64,000 bases of DNA from Arthrobacter sp. 18067 (lineage in GTDB: Bacteria > Actinomycetota > Actinomycetes > Actinomycetales > Micrococcaceae). This document shows, one piece after another, positions 1 through 6,568 of this stretch (positions within the stretch are counted from its first letter, which is position 1; each line of letters begins with the position of its first letter). The notes under the pieces are model-generated. The model had not been told where the DNA came from and ran no database searches. It was given only the letters and a program-made list of their open reading frames with translations. The stretch spans positions 1 to 64,000 of the forward strand of contig NZ_CACSJJ010000007.1 in the NCBI RefSeq assembly GCF_902706295.1, read 5' to 3'. A program made the position numbers and the translations under genes.

Positions 1-2
1 CC

Positions 3-32
3 CGGAAACACGGCCCCCACAAGGGCAAATAA
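3..32 (+). CDS. 3' end of an upstream phage gene (partial)
   Basis: Frame 3 reads a short basic tail (RKHGPHKGK) and stops at TAA 30-32. The other two frames stay open into the structured leader. Basic Lys/His tails are common in phage gene ends, but with only nine codons the call is weak and no function can be given. Confidence 0.3.
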   Translation, partial: RKHGPHKGK

Positions 33-92
33 CCGATCTGACAGAAATCCGCAGATCCCGCAGAACGACAGACTGCAGGATCTGGAAACGCC

Positions 93-125
93 GGGACGGG
101 CCGGGTCGGGACGGGTCGGGTCGGT
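93..125 (+). repeat. Period-5 GGG tracts, potential G-quadruplex
   Basis: Six GGG runs start at 93, 98, 103, 108, 113 and 118, each separated by exactly two bases, followed by a GG. This fits the G3N1-7 quadruplex rule with room for one four-tract structure plus spare tracts. It lies in the leader of the small-gene operon that begins at 219, on the non-template strand. Confidence 0.6.
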
Positions 126-126
126 A

Positions 127-155
127 GTGGCAGGGGCCCCCGCTCCTGCTGCCAC
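127..155. promoter_or_regulatory. Hairpin in leader of early operon
   Basis: Arms GTGGCAG (127-133) and CTGCCAC (149-155) can pair, with a GC-rich, partly self-complementary interior. It directly follows the G-tract repeat and precedes an A/C-rich unstructured stretch (about 156-205) and the first gene at 219. It could be a terminator for the upstream gene or part of a leader or origin structure. No T-tract follows. Confidence 0.4.
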
Positions 156-218
156 TCACACCCACAAGCAAACAAACAACACCAGCCGCACACGGCCACG
201 CAAACGCAAGGGGAACCG

Positions 219-449
219 ATGATCTACCGGGCGCAGTTCGAAGTCATAGACCAGGGCAAACCACTCTCCGAACTCGGAACAGAAGGCCGCCAGAGAATCA
301 CGGCTGACATCCTGCAGTTGGGCATGGTTATCGAGGGCCCCATTTCCGAACCGAAACTGATTGATCTCGAGGGGCAGCCCTGGATCCAGCTCGAGGCCGA
401 AGTCCGCGACGCCGGCCAACTGCTCGAATCTGTGGGGGTCAAAGCATGA
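219..449 (+). CDS. Small phage protein, unknown function
   Basis: A 76-residue acidic protein starting at ATG 219 behind an AAGGGG ribosome site. It is soluble, with alternating hydrophobic/charged strands (LIDLEGQPWIQLEAEV), and has no recognisable motif. Its TGA overlaps the ATG of the VRR-NUC gene by four bases, so the two are probably co-translated. It is first in a run of about eleven overlapping small genes. Function unknown; the neighbouring nuclease suggests a role in phage DNA metabolism. Confidence 0.75.
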   Translation: MIYRAQFEVIDQGKPLSELGTEGRQRITADILQLGMVIEGPISEPKLIDLEGQPWIQLEAEVRDAGQLLESVGVKA

Positions 450-790
450 TCACAGCCGCCGAAGCCCGCGCGAAAACCATCCTCGCCTGGTCTGAAATCC
501 AACTGCAGACCCATATCGTCGGCCTCGCCGAGGGGATCGGCTATCTGAGCTATCACACCTACAATTCGCGCCGGTCGAACCCGGGCTATCCCGATCTCCA
601 TCTGGTGCATCCCCGCTGGTGCGTCTCGATGTTCCGGGAGCTCAAAAGCCAAAAGGGCCGGATGTCGCCGGATCAAAAAACGTGGGGCGCCGGACTACTG
701 GCGGCCGGCCATGACTTCGGAATATGGCGGCCGTCCGATGTCGTATCGGGAGCGGTCCTGGAACAACTGCAGGCAGGGGCCCGCCGATGA
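446..790 (+). CDS. VRR-NUC domain nuclease
   Basis: A 114-residue protein with the compact PD-(D/E)xK fold of the VRR-NUC family: GYPDLHLVHP supplies the catalytic Asp around residue 50, and FRELKSQKG supplies the E-x-K pair. The trailing SPDQKTW segment is also typical. Stand-alone VRR-NUC proteins are common in tailed phages and are thought to act as Holliday-junction or flap nucleases in replication and recombination. The start at 446 overlaps the previous stop, and the stop overlaps the next ATG (787). Length is normal for the phage family. Family assignment is strong; the exact substrate is inferred. Confidence 0.9.
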   Translation: MITAAEARAKTILAWSEIQLQTHIVGLAEGIGYLSYHTYNSRRSNPGYPDLHLVHPRWCVSMFRELKSQKGRMSPDQKTWGAGLLAAGHDFGIWRPSDVVSGAVLEQLQAGARR

Positions 791-1602
791 CCGAAACAAT
801 TCCTGTCCGCCGCCCATCAGCGGCCCGGGCCGCGTGGATCCTCGCCAACGAACGCCGTTACGACATCGAGGGCCCGAACGCTGCCTGGGGTCCGCTGCCC
901 TATTCGCAGGTGAAAAAGTGGATTGCCTACTCGCCCCAGTGCATCGGAAACCACTCCGACCGGGCTCGGCCGCCGGCTGACCGTCACGCCTGGCTCTGCG
1001 GCGACTGCACCGACGGGATTCGTCGGGACTTGTTTACCCTGGCTGGCTGCTGGGATTTCCTCGGCGAGATGCTGCAGCGCGGCCCGGGTAAGCAAGGCGA
1101 AAGGTCCGGGAGCAACGAAAACGCCGCCGCCCCGCTGGATCTCAACGTCGCCGACGTCCGCCGGCAGATTCAATCCTGGGCCTGCTCGATGCTCGAGCAT
1201 GTGGCACACGACCTGCCCGCTATGTCGATGCCTGATGAACTCTCAGCACCGAAGATGCTCGCCTGGCTCGGCCGCTGGCACACGTTCTACATCGCGACCC
1301 ACCCGCAGGACTCATTCCCGGCCGCGGTTCTGGTCGAGCTGTCCGACATGGTCGGCAAGGTCCGGGCGATGTCATTCCCTGACGGCGCCCGCCGCCGGCC
1401 GATATCCACCCGGTGCCTGCGATACGTCCCGGCCGTAGAGGACCAGGACCCGGTTATCTGCGGAGGTCGGCTGTCTGCGCTGATCCGCGAGCGAACCGAC
1501 CCCCGCGGATCCGAAATCGTATGCGAAACAAATCCGAGCCACGTCATCCCCGAATATGAATGGCTCGCACTACTCAAAGCAAAGCAAAGGCGGCAAGCAT
1601 GA
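787..1602 (+). CDS. Phage protein with Cys-rich C-terminal segment, unknown function
   Basis: A 271-residue protein started at ATG 787 (ATGA overlap with the nuclease stop) rather than at in-frame codons further upstream. The N-terminal part has a Cys/His cluster (SPQC, LCGDC). The C-terminal third has a zinc-ribbon-like pattern, C-G-G-R-L then about 20 residues, C-x4-SH, ending in an EWLALL helix. This layout resembles Cys-rich actinophage proteins that carry a DNA-binding ribbon, but I cannot name a family. Probably a DNA- or RNA-binding early protein. Confidence 0.7.
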   Translation: MTETIPVRRPSAARAAWILANERRYDIEGPNAAWGPLPYSQVKKWIAYSPQCIGNHSDRARPPADRHAWLCGDCTDGIRRDLFTLAGCWDFLGEMLQRGPGKQGERSGSNENAAAPLDLNVADVRRQIQSWACSMLEHVAHDLPAMSMPDELSAPKMLAWLGRWHTFYIATHPQDSFPAAVLVELSDMVGKVRAMSFPDGARRRPISTRCLRYVPAVEDQDPVICGGRLSALIRERTDPRGSEIVCETNPSHVIPEYEWLALLKAKQRRQA

Positions 1603-2084
1603 CCACCACAGAACAACCGTTCATCCTGCCGGACCACATCGACCCGGCAGAACTCGCCGGCCTCTCGAAAGCAGTCGGGACCGCCCTCGCGAAGCATCCC
1701 CAATGGATGCGCGATAACGACGGCCGCGTGATCTGCGCCGGCCGCGGTTGCACCTGGGAAAAGCCCGAGGGCAAGAGCATTCAAGACCGCTGGATCCGTC
1801 ACCAAACATTCGCCGTATCCTCGGCCGTCCGGACCTGGTACGTCGACGGCATCCTGCCCGAACAAACGAACCTCGACGAAATCGCCGCGCCTGGCGTCTA
1901 CGCGATCGCGAGGAAATCCGTATCTGCCCTCGCGCCGATAACATCCGTGGCCTACCCGCACACCGACCCGTCAACCGGCATCCAAACACTCGCCGAATTC
2001 GACCTAGATGGGAAGCTGCTCCGAACTTTCAAAAAAGCGCCGGACGCCGGCGCGCAGTGGACCGAGGTCGCCGCCACATGCTGA
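1599..2084 (+). CDS. Phage hypothetical protein
   Basis: A 161-residue protein. ATG 1599 overlaps the previous TGA and is preferred to an in-frame ATG 39 bases upstream that would lie inside the previous gene. It has a single C-A-G-R-G-C-x-W motif near residue 46 and is otherwise without recognisable domains. Its place inside a 4-bp-overlapping operon supports it being real. Function unknown. Confidence 0.65.
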   Translation: MTTTEQPFILPDHIDPAELAGLSKAVGTALAKHPQWMRDNDGRVICAGRGCTWEKPEGKSIQDRWIRHQTFAVSSAVRTWYVDGILPEQTNLDEIAAPGVYAIARKSVSALAPITSVAYPHTDPSTGIQTLAEFDLDGKLLRTFKKAPDAGAQWTEVAATC

Positions 2085-2362
2085 ACTTTGAGATCCTGCG
2101 GGAATGCGCGAAGTCGTGGCCGAACCGTCCGACGATCGACCCGCGCGAAACTCTCTACACCCCGGACCAGCTCGAGGCGCATATCGACGTTGCAATGCAG
2201 CAGTTCGCTGATCTCGCGTCCCCGGAAGCGGTCGAATGGCTGCGGGCCGGCGTCGCCGCGTTCCGCGGGCTGGCCGACGCCGCCGAATCGCTGTTGCCGA
2301 AGCCGACCAAGAACCAGCAGCTACCCGCGTTCCGGCGCCCATCCTGGCAGCGCAAAGCATGA
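2078..2362 (+). CDS. Phage hypothetical protein, helical
   Basis: A 94-residue protein using ATG 2078, which overlaps the previous stop (2082-2084). It is rich in Ala/Leu/Glu helices (AVEWLRAGVAAFRGLADAAESLL) with a basic C-terminus. No family recognised. Its stop overlaps the next ATG at 2359. Confidence 0.65.
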   Translation: MLNFEILRECAKSWPNRPTIDPRETLYTPDQLEAHIDVAMQQFADLASPEAVEWLRAGVAAFRGLADAAESLLPKPTKNQQLPAFRRPSWQRKA

Positions 2363-2721
2363 AGCCGAACGAGGTCCGCAAATTCGGCGGGACGATCAAA
2401 CTCAGCGATGAGCAGTATTTCGAAGATATGGGCTGGCGGGATCCGCGTTACCTGCGCATGGGCAAAGTGACCAAAACGCCGGCCACACCCGAAGCCTGGG
2501 AACAATACCGGGCAGCAGTTGCCGGCCTCGCCGCGCTCGAGGCATACGACGGGACCCGCTGGGACTACGGCAGCGGCGCGCCGGATATCCCCGAACCTGA
2601 GCCGACGTCGACGATCGAATACCTCGAAACCGTCGACGAATGGCTCGACCGATGCCGCGCTATGGCGCACGAGGACGCCGCCAGCCGCAAGACCTCTAGG
2701 AGATTGGACCCGAAACCATGA
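2359..2721 (+). CDS. Phage hypothetical protein
   Basis: A 120-residue acidic, Tyr/Trp-containing protein (ATG 2359, ATGA overlap upstream; stop overlaps the next start). It ends in a long charged helix (EYLETVDEWLDRCRAMAHEDAA). No known motif. Part of the tightly packed early small-gene operon. Confidence 0.65.
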   Translation: MKPNEVRKFGGTIKLSDEQYFEDMGWRDPRYLRMGKVTKTPATPEAWEQYRAAVAGLAALEAYDGTRWDYGSGAPDIPEPEPTSTIEYLETVDEWLDRCRAMAHEDAASRKTSRRLDPKP

Positions 2722-3101
2722 GTCAAGAACCTTACTGCGATCACGGCCCCCTCGACGCCTGCCGATGCCTCGCCCCGGAAATCGTCATTGACTCCCGGCC
2801 GGATTCGGTCTACATGCGCGACAAAGTCGAGGCGGCCCGATCGATAACCGTCGAGCAGATTAGCGAAGCATTCCGATTCAGCGAGGCGGAAGCCGTGGCC
2901 GCCGGCCTCGCTGCCCACGAGCTATTCGCAACCGAGTACCCGGTCCCCGAACCCGAACCCGGGCCCGACGCTGAGGACATGCACGTCTACGCCCACGAAT
3001 TCGACCCGATCGGCGGGTTCGTCTGCGGCGAATGCGGGACGCCGACCGAGACCGAACCATGCCAGGAACACCAGCCGATCGCGTACTCGAGGATGACATG
3101 A
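2718..3101 (+). CDS. Phage protein with CX2C-X8-CX2H C-terminal tag
   Basis: A 127-residue acidic protein. The N-terminus has a small Cys/His patch (YCDHGPLDACRC). The last 30 residues carry CGECGT...EPCQEHQP, spacing C-x2-C-x8-C-x2-H, which looks like a small zinc-binding knuckle. The same tag with identical spacing and the same EPCQEHQP end is found at the C-terminus of the asparagine-synthetase-like protein at 25925-27703. A Pro/Glu-rich linker (about residues 73-88) separates it from the helical middle. Role unknown; a docking or nucleic-acid-binding function is possible. Confidence 0.7.
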   Translation: MSQEPYCDHGPLDACRCLAPEIVIDSRPDSVYMRDKVEAARSITVEQISEAFRFSEAEAVAAGLAAHELFATEYPVPEPEPGPDAEDMHVYAHEFDPIGGFVCGECGTPTETEPCQEHQPIAYSRMT

Positions 3102-3337
3102 GCGTTACGACGCTGCCCTATATGGACGCGGTCGAGCAGACCGACAGCGTCCGGGAAGGCTGGTACAAACTCGAATGCCAACTGTGCGAGTTTGAGACTT
3201 TCGCCGGCGCTTTCCATGTCTGCGAAGATGAAGCGGCCGACCACCTGGACGAGTGCCACCCCAGAAAGCGAAAGCTCGCCGACGACGAGATGCGGGCCCG
3301 CCGGGCCCAACTGATCAGCAGGAGGACAACGAATTGA
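3098..3337 (+). CDS. Small putative zinc-finger phage protein
   Basis: A 79-residue protein with a compact ECQLCE...FHVC...HLDECH cluster, consistent with a single zinc finger, followed by a basic tail (RKRKLADDEMRARRAQ). ATG 3098 overlaps the upstream stop. Possibly a nucleic-acid-binding regulator; the exact family is not recognised. Confidence 0.65.
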   Translation: MSVTTLPYMDAVEQTDSVREGWYKLECQLCEFETFAGAFHVCEDEAADHLDECHPRKRKLADDEMRARRAQLISRRTTN

Positions 3338-3507
3338 GTACGCAGGTAACACGGGCCACCGACAATAAAGCCGGGATGACGCTCGGGGATCTGATGCAGT
3401 TCGTCCAGGAAGCCGAGGCGGCCGGCGTCGACCCGCGCGAAACCGTGTTGGTCCGCGTCGGGTTCACTGCGCAGATCAAGCGGATCACCGTCGGCGGCAA
3501 GCTATGA
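3334..3507 (+). CDS. Small phage protein, TTG start
   Basis: A 57-residue protein. TTG 3334 overlaps the preceding TGA (TTGA) and has an AGGAGG-type ribosome site at about 3319-3325, so it is preferred over upstream in-frame starts inside the neighbour. The middle (GMTLGDLMQFVQEAEAAGVDPRETVLVRVG) resembles short phage proteins of unknown function. No further call. Confidence 0.65.
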   Translation: MSTQVTRATDNKAGMTLGDLMQFVQEAEAAGVDPRETVLVRVGFTAQIKRITVGGKL

Positions 3508-4040
3508 CGGCGATCAGCCCGGACTGCCGGGACGGCAACCATCGGAAATGCACCGGCGATGCCTGGGATATGGAGCTGGACAACGTCACGGACTGCCAGT
3601 GCCAAGAGTGCTTATGCCGCTACGCTGCGACGTCGGAACAGCACGCCGAGATCGCCGATAAGCTCGACGAATTGAGGCGGGTCATCGCCGCCCGTGAGCT
3701 GCAGGATCACATCCTGCGCCGCCGGATCCGGATCCTCGGCGCGATCCTCGCCCGCGATCTGCGGCTGCAGCGGATAGTCGAAGCGATCGACCGACCTGCA
3801 AACGCCGCCCTCGGCATCGTCCGGGGCTGGGCATACCGGGCCGGCCGCCGTCCGCTGCCCGGCTCGGTCCTTTACTCGCCGTCGGCAGCGCTGCTCTACG
3901 AATTCCGCGACAACTCGCCGGCTGATGCATTCCGTGAGGCATTCGAGCGGGCGAATGCAAGAGTGCGCAACGGTCAGTGTCCCGGCCTATGCCCGGGTAA
4001 CGAACCCTGGTGTTGCCTCGACGTGGAGGGCCGCGCGTGA
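3504..4040 (+). CDS. Cys-rich phage hypothetical protein
   Basis: A 178-residue protein with an N-terminal Cys cluster (C-x5-H-x2-C, then C-x-C-x2-C-x-C by residue 40), probably metal-binding, then a long Arg-rich helical middle. The C-terminus carries another pair (CPGLCPGNEPWCC). ATG 3504 overlaps the upstream stop. No family recognised. Confidence 0.6.
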   Translation: MTAISPDCRDGNHRKCTGDAWDMELDNVTDCQCQECLCRYAATSEQHAEIADKLDELRRVIAARELQDHILRRRIRILGAILARDLRLQRIVEAIDRPANAALGIVRGWAYRAGRRPLPGSVLYSPSAALLYEFRDNSPADAFREAFERANARVRNGQCPGLCPGNEPWCCLDVEGRA

Positions 4041-4264
4041 TCCTTGAGATCGAGCTGCTCGGCGGCCCGCTTGACGGGCAAGTGATGGCGGTCGATGAAT
4101 CAATGCGGCACGTCGTCATGCTGGTATCGCCGCCCCAGCCCGCGCCGTGTTGGGCGCAACCTGACGACATCTACCCAACACTCGAGGAACTGCCGCGCCT
4201 GATCTATAGCGCTCGGGATACCTGGAACCCTCGGACCCGCAGGCGGCAATATGTCCTCGACTGA
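4037..4264 (+). CDS. Small phage hypothetical protein
   Basis: A 75-residue protein from GTG 4037, which overlaps the upstream TGA. An in-frame ATG at 4010 would lie inside the upstream gene. It begins ILEIELLGGPLDGQ, a recurring N-terminus of small actinophage proteins, and ends in RRRQYVLD. Function unknown. Confidence 0.6.
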   Translation: MILEIELLGGPLDGQVMAVDESMRHVVMLVSPPQPAPCWAQPDDIYPTLEELPRLIYSARDTWNPRTRRRQYVLD

Positions 4265-4460
4265 TCAATGGCTCGACATCCAAGCGATCGCAAAGATCAC
4301 GGGCTGGACGCCGGCCTATGTTCGGAAGCGGTCGAGCATCGACGGCTGGCAAAGGCTGGGCACAAAGCCGCAGCAGTACCGGGCGGCAGACGTCACGCGC
4401 TCGGCCGGCACGTCACGCGACACGCGGATTCGGTCGCACTTGCTGGCTAGGCATGGTTGA
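4251..4460 (+). CDS. Small helix-turn-helix DNA-binding protein
   Basis: A 69-residue basic protein. WLDIQAIAKITGWTPAYVRKRSSIDGWQR reads as a MerR/excisionase-like winged helix: the AIAKITGWTPAYVRK part is the HTH, and the following segment resembles the Trp-containing wing. It overlaps the previous gene by 14 bases. Being last before the late-gene terminator and the HNH/terminase block, it could regulate late transcription; this is inferred from position only. Confidence 0.6.
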   Translation: MSSTDQWLDIQAIAKITGWTPAYVRKRSSIDGWQRLGTKPQQYRAADVTRSAGTSRDTRIRSHLLARHG

Positions 4461-4508
4461 CAAGGGTACGATTACAAATCGACGGTGGATAACTGTCACA
4501 AGGACGGA

Positions 4509-4540
4509 ACGGCGTCGAGGACTTAGAGCCTCGGCGCCGT
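4509..4540 (+). terminator. Hairpin between early operon and HNH gene
   Basis: A 12-bp stem (4509-4520 with 4529-4540, one G-T wobble) around an 8-nt loop, followed by a weak TGT run. It sits between the small-gene operon and the HNH/terminase genes, so it probably ends the former or insulates the late transcript. The lack of a clean T-tract lowers confidence. Confidence 0.55.
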
Positions 4541-4568
4541 TGTCATGTCCGGGGGAGGGGGCGCGAGT

Positions 4569-4892
4569 ATGCCACCCCTCGACGAATGGGATCCACGCCG
4601 AGGCCGGACCGGCCGGCCCTGGCGCCGACTGGTAGCGAGGCATTGCCCGCCCGGTTCGATCTGCGCCTGGTGCGGCGAAGAGATCCAATTTGGTCTACGT
4701 CCGCGGCATCCGTTCGGCCCGTCGCTCGATCACATCATCGCCTTGATCGACGGCGGCCACCCGACGGCACCCTGGAACCTGCAGCCGATGCATCTAGGTT
4801 GCAATGTGCGAAAAGAAAACGAACGTCGACGCAAAGAAAAGGCATCCGTTCAACCGGTCGGCCGCCCCCGAACAAAGTTGCGGCCTCACTGA
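4569..4892 (+). CDS. HNH endonuclease
   Basis: A 107-residue HNH nuclease. It has the zinc knuckle C-A-W-C-G near residue 36, LDHIIALIDGGHP (the DH of the HNH core), then NLQPMHLGCNVRK (N, H and C). The tail is basic. Phage HNH proteins next to terminase take part in packaging and cos cleavage together with the large terminase. ATG 4569 is chosen because it sits 8 bases after a GGGGGAGGGG ribosome site; the in-frame ATG 4545 lies upstream of that site. Confidence 0.92.
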   Translation: MPPLDEWDPRRGRTGRPWRRLVARHCPPGSICAWCGEEIQFGLRPRHPFGPSLDHIIALIDGGHPTAPWNLQPMHLGCNVRKENERRRKEKASVQPVGRPRTKLRPH

Positions 4893-5037
4893 AAAATCCG
4901 TGAGATCACGCGGAAAATCGCCGAGTTTTTTTGAAATCCGGCGTGTGGGCGACCCGCGCATGTTCCATTTTTTCTCTCCCCTTGGAATCTCCTGATCCGC
5001 CCTTTTTAGAAGGGCGACCTTACTGAAACGAGAACAC
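4893..5037. promoter_or_regulatory. Non-coding gap downstream of HNH gene, candidate cos region
   Basis: There are 145 non-coding bases, unusual in this tightly packed genome, between HNH and a small membrane gene. It includes an A/T-rich patch (about 4924-4975, with TTTTTTT and CATTTTTT) and a 7-bp hairpin (4998-5004 with 5010-5016, loop TTTAG). In HK97-like phages with an HNH next to terminase, the packaging site normally lies here. The cleavage site itself cannot be identified from sequence. Confidence 0.4.
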
Positions 5038-5229
5038 ATGTTTTTCTTGCTGCTCGCGCTCGCCATATTCGCCGCCGTGATCGCCGGCCACTCCCTGGCC
5101 TTGATCGCCCGCGTCGCACTCGGCGGTCTGAACTGGACCGGCCGCGGCGCGTTCCTTGCCCACGCTGGCTACGTGGCCGGGTTCGGCACTCTCGCCGTAT
5201 GGCTGTTCCGCCTCGCGCTGGGACTGTAA
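5038..5229 (+). CDS. Small membrane protein
   Basis: A 63-residue hydrophobic protein with two likely membrane helices (about residues 2-28 and 42-62) and a short polar loop between them. ATG 5038 has only a weak upstream purine stretch. It lies between the HNH gene and the terminase operon. No signal-peptidase site. Function unknown. Confidence 0.6.
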   Translation: MFFLLLALAIFAAVIAGHSLALIARVALGGLNWTGRGAFLAHAGYVAGFGTLAVWLFRLALGL

Positions 5230-5231
5230 CG

Positions 5232-5453
5232 ATGGGATTCCTCACCCCCGAACCGATCGACGCCCCGCACGAATGCAGCAAGCCGGGCCCGCCTTCTGCC
5301 TATGACCTCGGCACCCGCTGGCAGTGCGACGACTGCGGCACGGTTTACCGCGTCGAGCCATACCATGCCCGCGGCGCCGGTGGCCGGAAGTGGGCGAAAC
5401 GGCCACTACGAGCGGCGGACGTCCTCGACTCTCCACTGCCGGCGGCCGGCTAA
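5232..5453 (+). CDS. Small zinc-ribbon-like phage protein
   Basis: A 73-residue protein with H-E-C-S...WQCDDCGTVYRVEP, a C-x18-C-x2-C knuckle typical of short actinophage Zn-ribbon proteins, and a basic C-terminal half. ATG 5232 follows the previous stop by two bases and is preferred to the in-frame start at 5199 inside the neighbour. Stop overlaps the next ATG. Confidence 0.65.
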   Translation: MGFLTPEPIDAPHECSKPGPPSAYDLGTRWQCDDCGTVYRVEPYHARGAGGRKWAKRPLRAADVLDSPLPAAG

Positions 5454-5692
5454 TGCCCAACATCCGCCCGGCAAAGCGGCCTCACTCCGAATGCTGGCGC
5501 CAAGAGCGGCATCGTTTCGGGAAGGTATTCCCTGGCGACGTCCGATATTGCGAGCACGGCAAGCCGCAAGTGCTGACCGAAGTCAGTCCGCACGCTCGCA
5601 TCCAAGGACCTGGGACGGACTGGTGGCGCACCCTCTCCCCGGTTTGGGACCCGATCACCTATCGCCGCGCAAAGAAAGCGCTCGCCGAATGA
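5453..5692 (+). CDS. Small phage hypothetical protein
   Basis: A 79-residue basic, His/Trp/Arg-rich protein containing CWRQERHRFGKVFPGDVRYCEHGKPQVL. The paired Cys/His groups may bind metal. ATG 5453 overlaps the preceding stop and the stop overlaps ATG 5689. Located just ahead of the terminase genes; function unknown. Confidence 0.6.
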   Translation: MPNIRPAKRPHSECWRQERHRFGKVFPGDVRYCEHGKPQVLTEVSPHARIQGPGTDWWRTLSPVWDPITYRRAKKALAE

Positions 5693-6063
5693 CGCCCGAG
5701 GAAATCGAGGCGCGCCGGGCCGAGGCGAAGGCGTGGGATCTTAAGGTCGCGAATCTCGCGAGTGACCACCTGCGCCACCTGCAGCAGGACGGGCGGCCGC
5801 CGGTGTTCGTATTCTTTGGGACCCGGATAGAGCAGCAACGTTTCTGGCGGGCAATGGTCGGCATCCTGAGCCCGCTCCGGGTCCCGCTGCCGGCGCTCGA
5901 GGATGTCATTCCCGCGGCGCCCTCCCGCCTCCGTGGCACCAGGCGCCGGCTGATCCCTGTTCACCAGTCCTATCCCTGGCTGCCCGGTCGCCGCGAGGCT
6001 GCCGACGCCGCCGACGCTGCCCACCTGATCGACGCGCTGAACCGGTCGAACGGCTGGGCCTGA
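5689..6063 (+). CDS. Phage hypothetical protein upstream of terminase
   Basis: A 124-residue protein with an amphipathic N-terminal helix (TPEEIEARRAEAKAWDLKVANLASDHL) and a Pro/Arg-rich middle. ATG 5689 overlaps the upstream stop. No catalytic motif. By position it may be a packaging accessory; this is inference only. Confidence 0.6.
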   Translation: MTPEEIEARRAEAKAWDLKVANLASDHLRHLQQDGRPPVFVFFGTRIEQQRFWRAMVGILSPLRVPLPALEDVIPAAPSRLRGTRRRLIPVHQSYPWLPGRREAADAADAAHLIDALNRSNGWA

Positions 6064-6079
6064 CCGAAAGGATCCGCCC

Positions 6080-6568
6080 GTGGCTAAGCAGGAACCGGCA
6101 ATTATCAAGCATGGCGATAAGCCGGGCCTGACGGGCTACAGGAAGGGCTGCCGCTGCGGGACCTGCCGGCAGGCTAAGAGCGACGATAACGCAGCGTACC
6201 GGGCGGCGAAGCTGCTCCGCGAGGCGGGCGACACGGCGGCCGCGCAGGGCCTACTGCAGGACGCCCTGCCCGAGCTGCCGCGCTCGGCAATGGCGATCGC
6301 CTGGAACGCGCCGGCCGGCCCGATCGAGTCGACGCTCGCGGGCGAACTCGACGACCTGATCGGGGAACCACCGTTCAAAAAGACGCTGCTGGTCCTGGCG
6401 AAATACAACGCCCGGGTACTGGATCAGATCCCGCAGCTCGAGCGGCCGGACCTGATCAGCGGAATGCAGTCCCGACTATTCAACGTTTTCGACCGCCTGC
6501 GCCGCGTGGAACAGGCACCCGGGGCGCCGGCGTGGGATATGTCCGCGCTGCTCAAGGCGGATGACTGA
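6080..6568 (+). CDS. Terminase small subunit
   Basis: A 162-residue protein from GTG 6080 behind GAAAGGA. Its N-terminal HG...LTGYRKGCRCGTCRQAKSDDNAAYR segment is the characteristic opening of actinophage small terminases (DNA-recognition part), followed by a helical oligomerisation region. It recognises concatemeric DNA and loads the large subunit. It overlaps the start of the large terminase by 8 bases, the classic arrangement. The family call rests on the N-terminal motif and position. Confidence 0.8.
   Translation: MAKQEPAIIKHGDKPGLTGYRKGCRCGTCRQAKSDDNAAYRAAKLLREAGDTAAAQGLLQDALPELPRSAMAIAWNAPAGPIESTLAGELDDLIGEPPFKKTLLVLAKYNARVLDQIPQLERPDLISGMQSRLFNVFDRLRRVEQAPGAPAWDMSALLKADD

Noticed and set aside
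4893..5037. A precise cos cleavage site
   Set aside because: Position is plausible, but overhang sequence and cleavage points cannot be told from sequence without virion ends.
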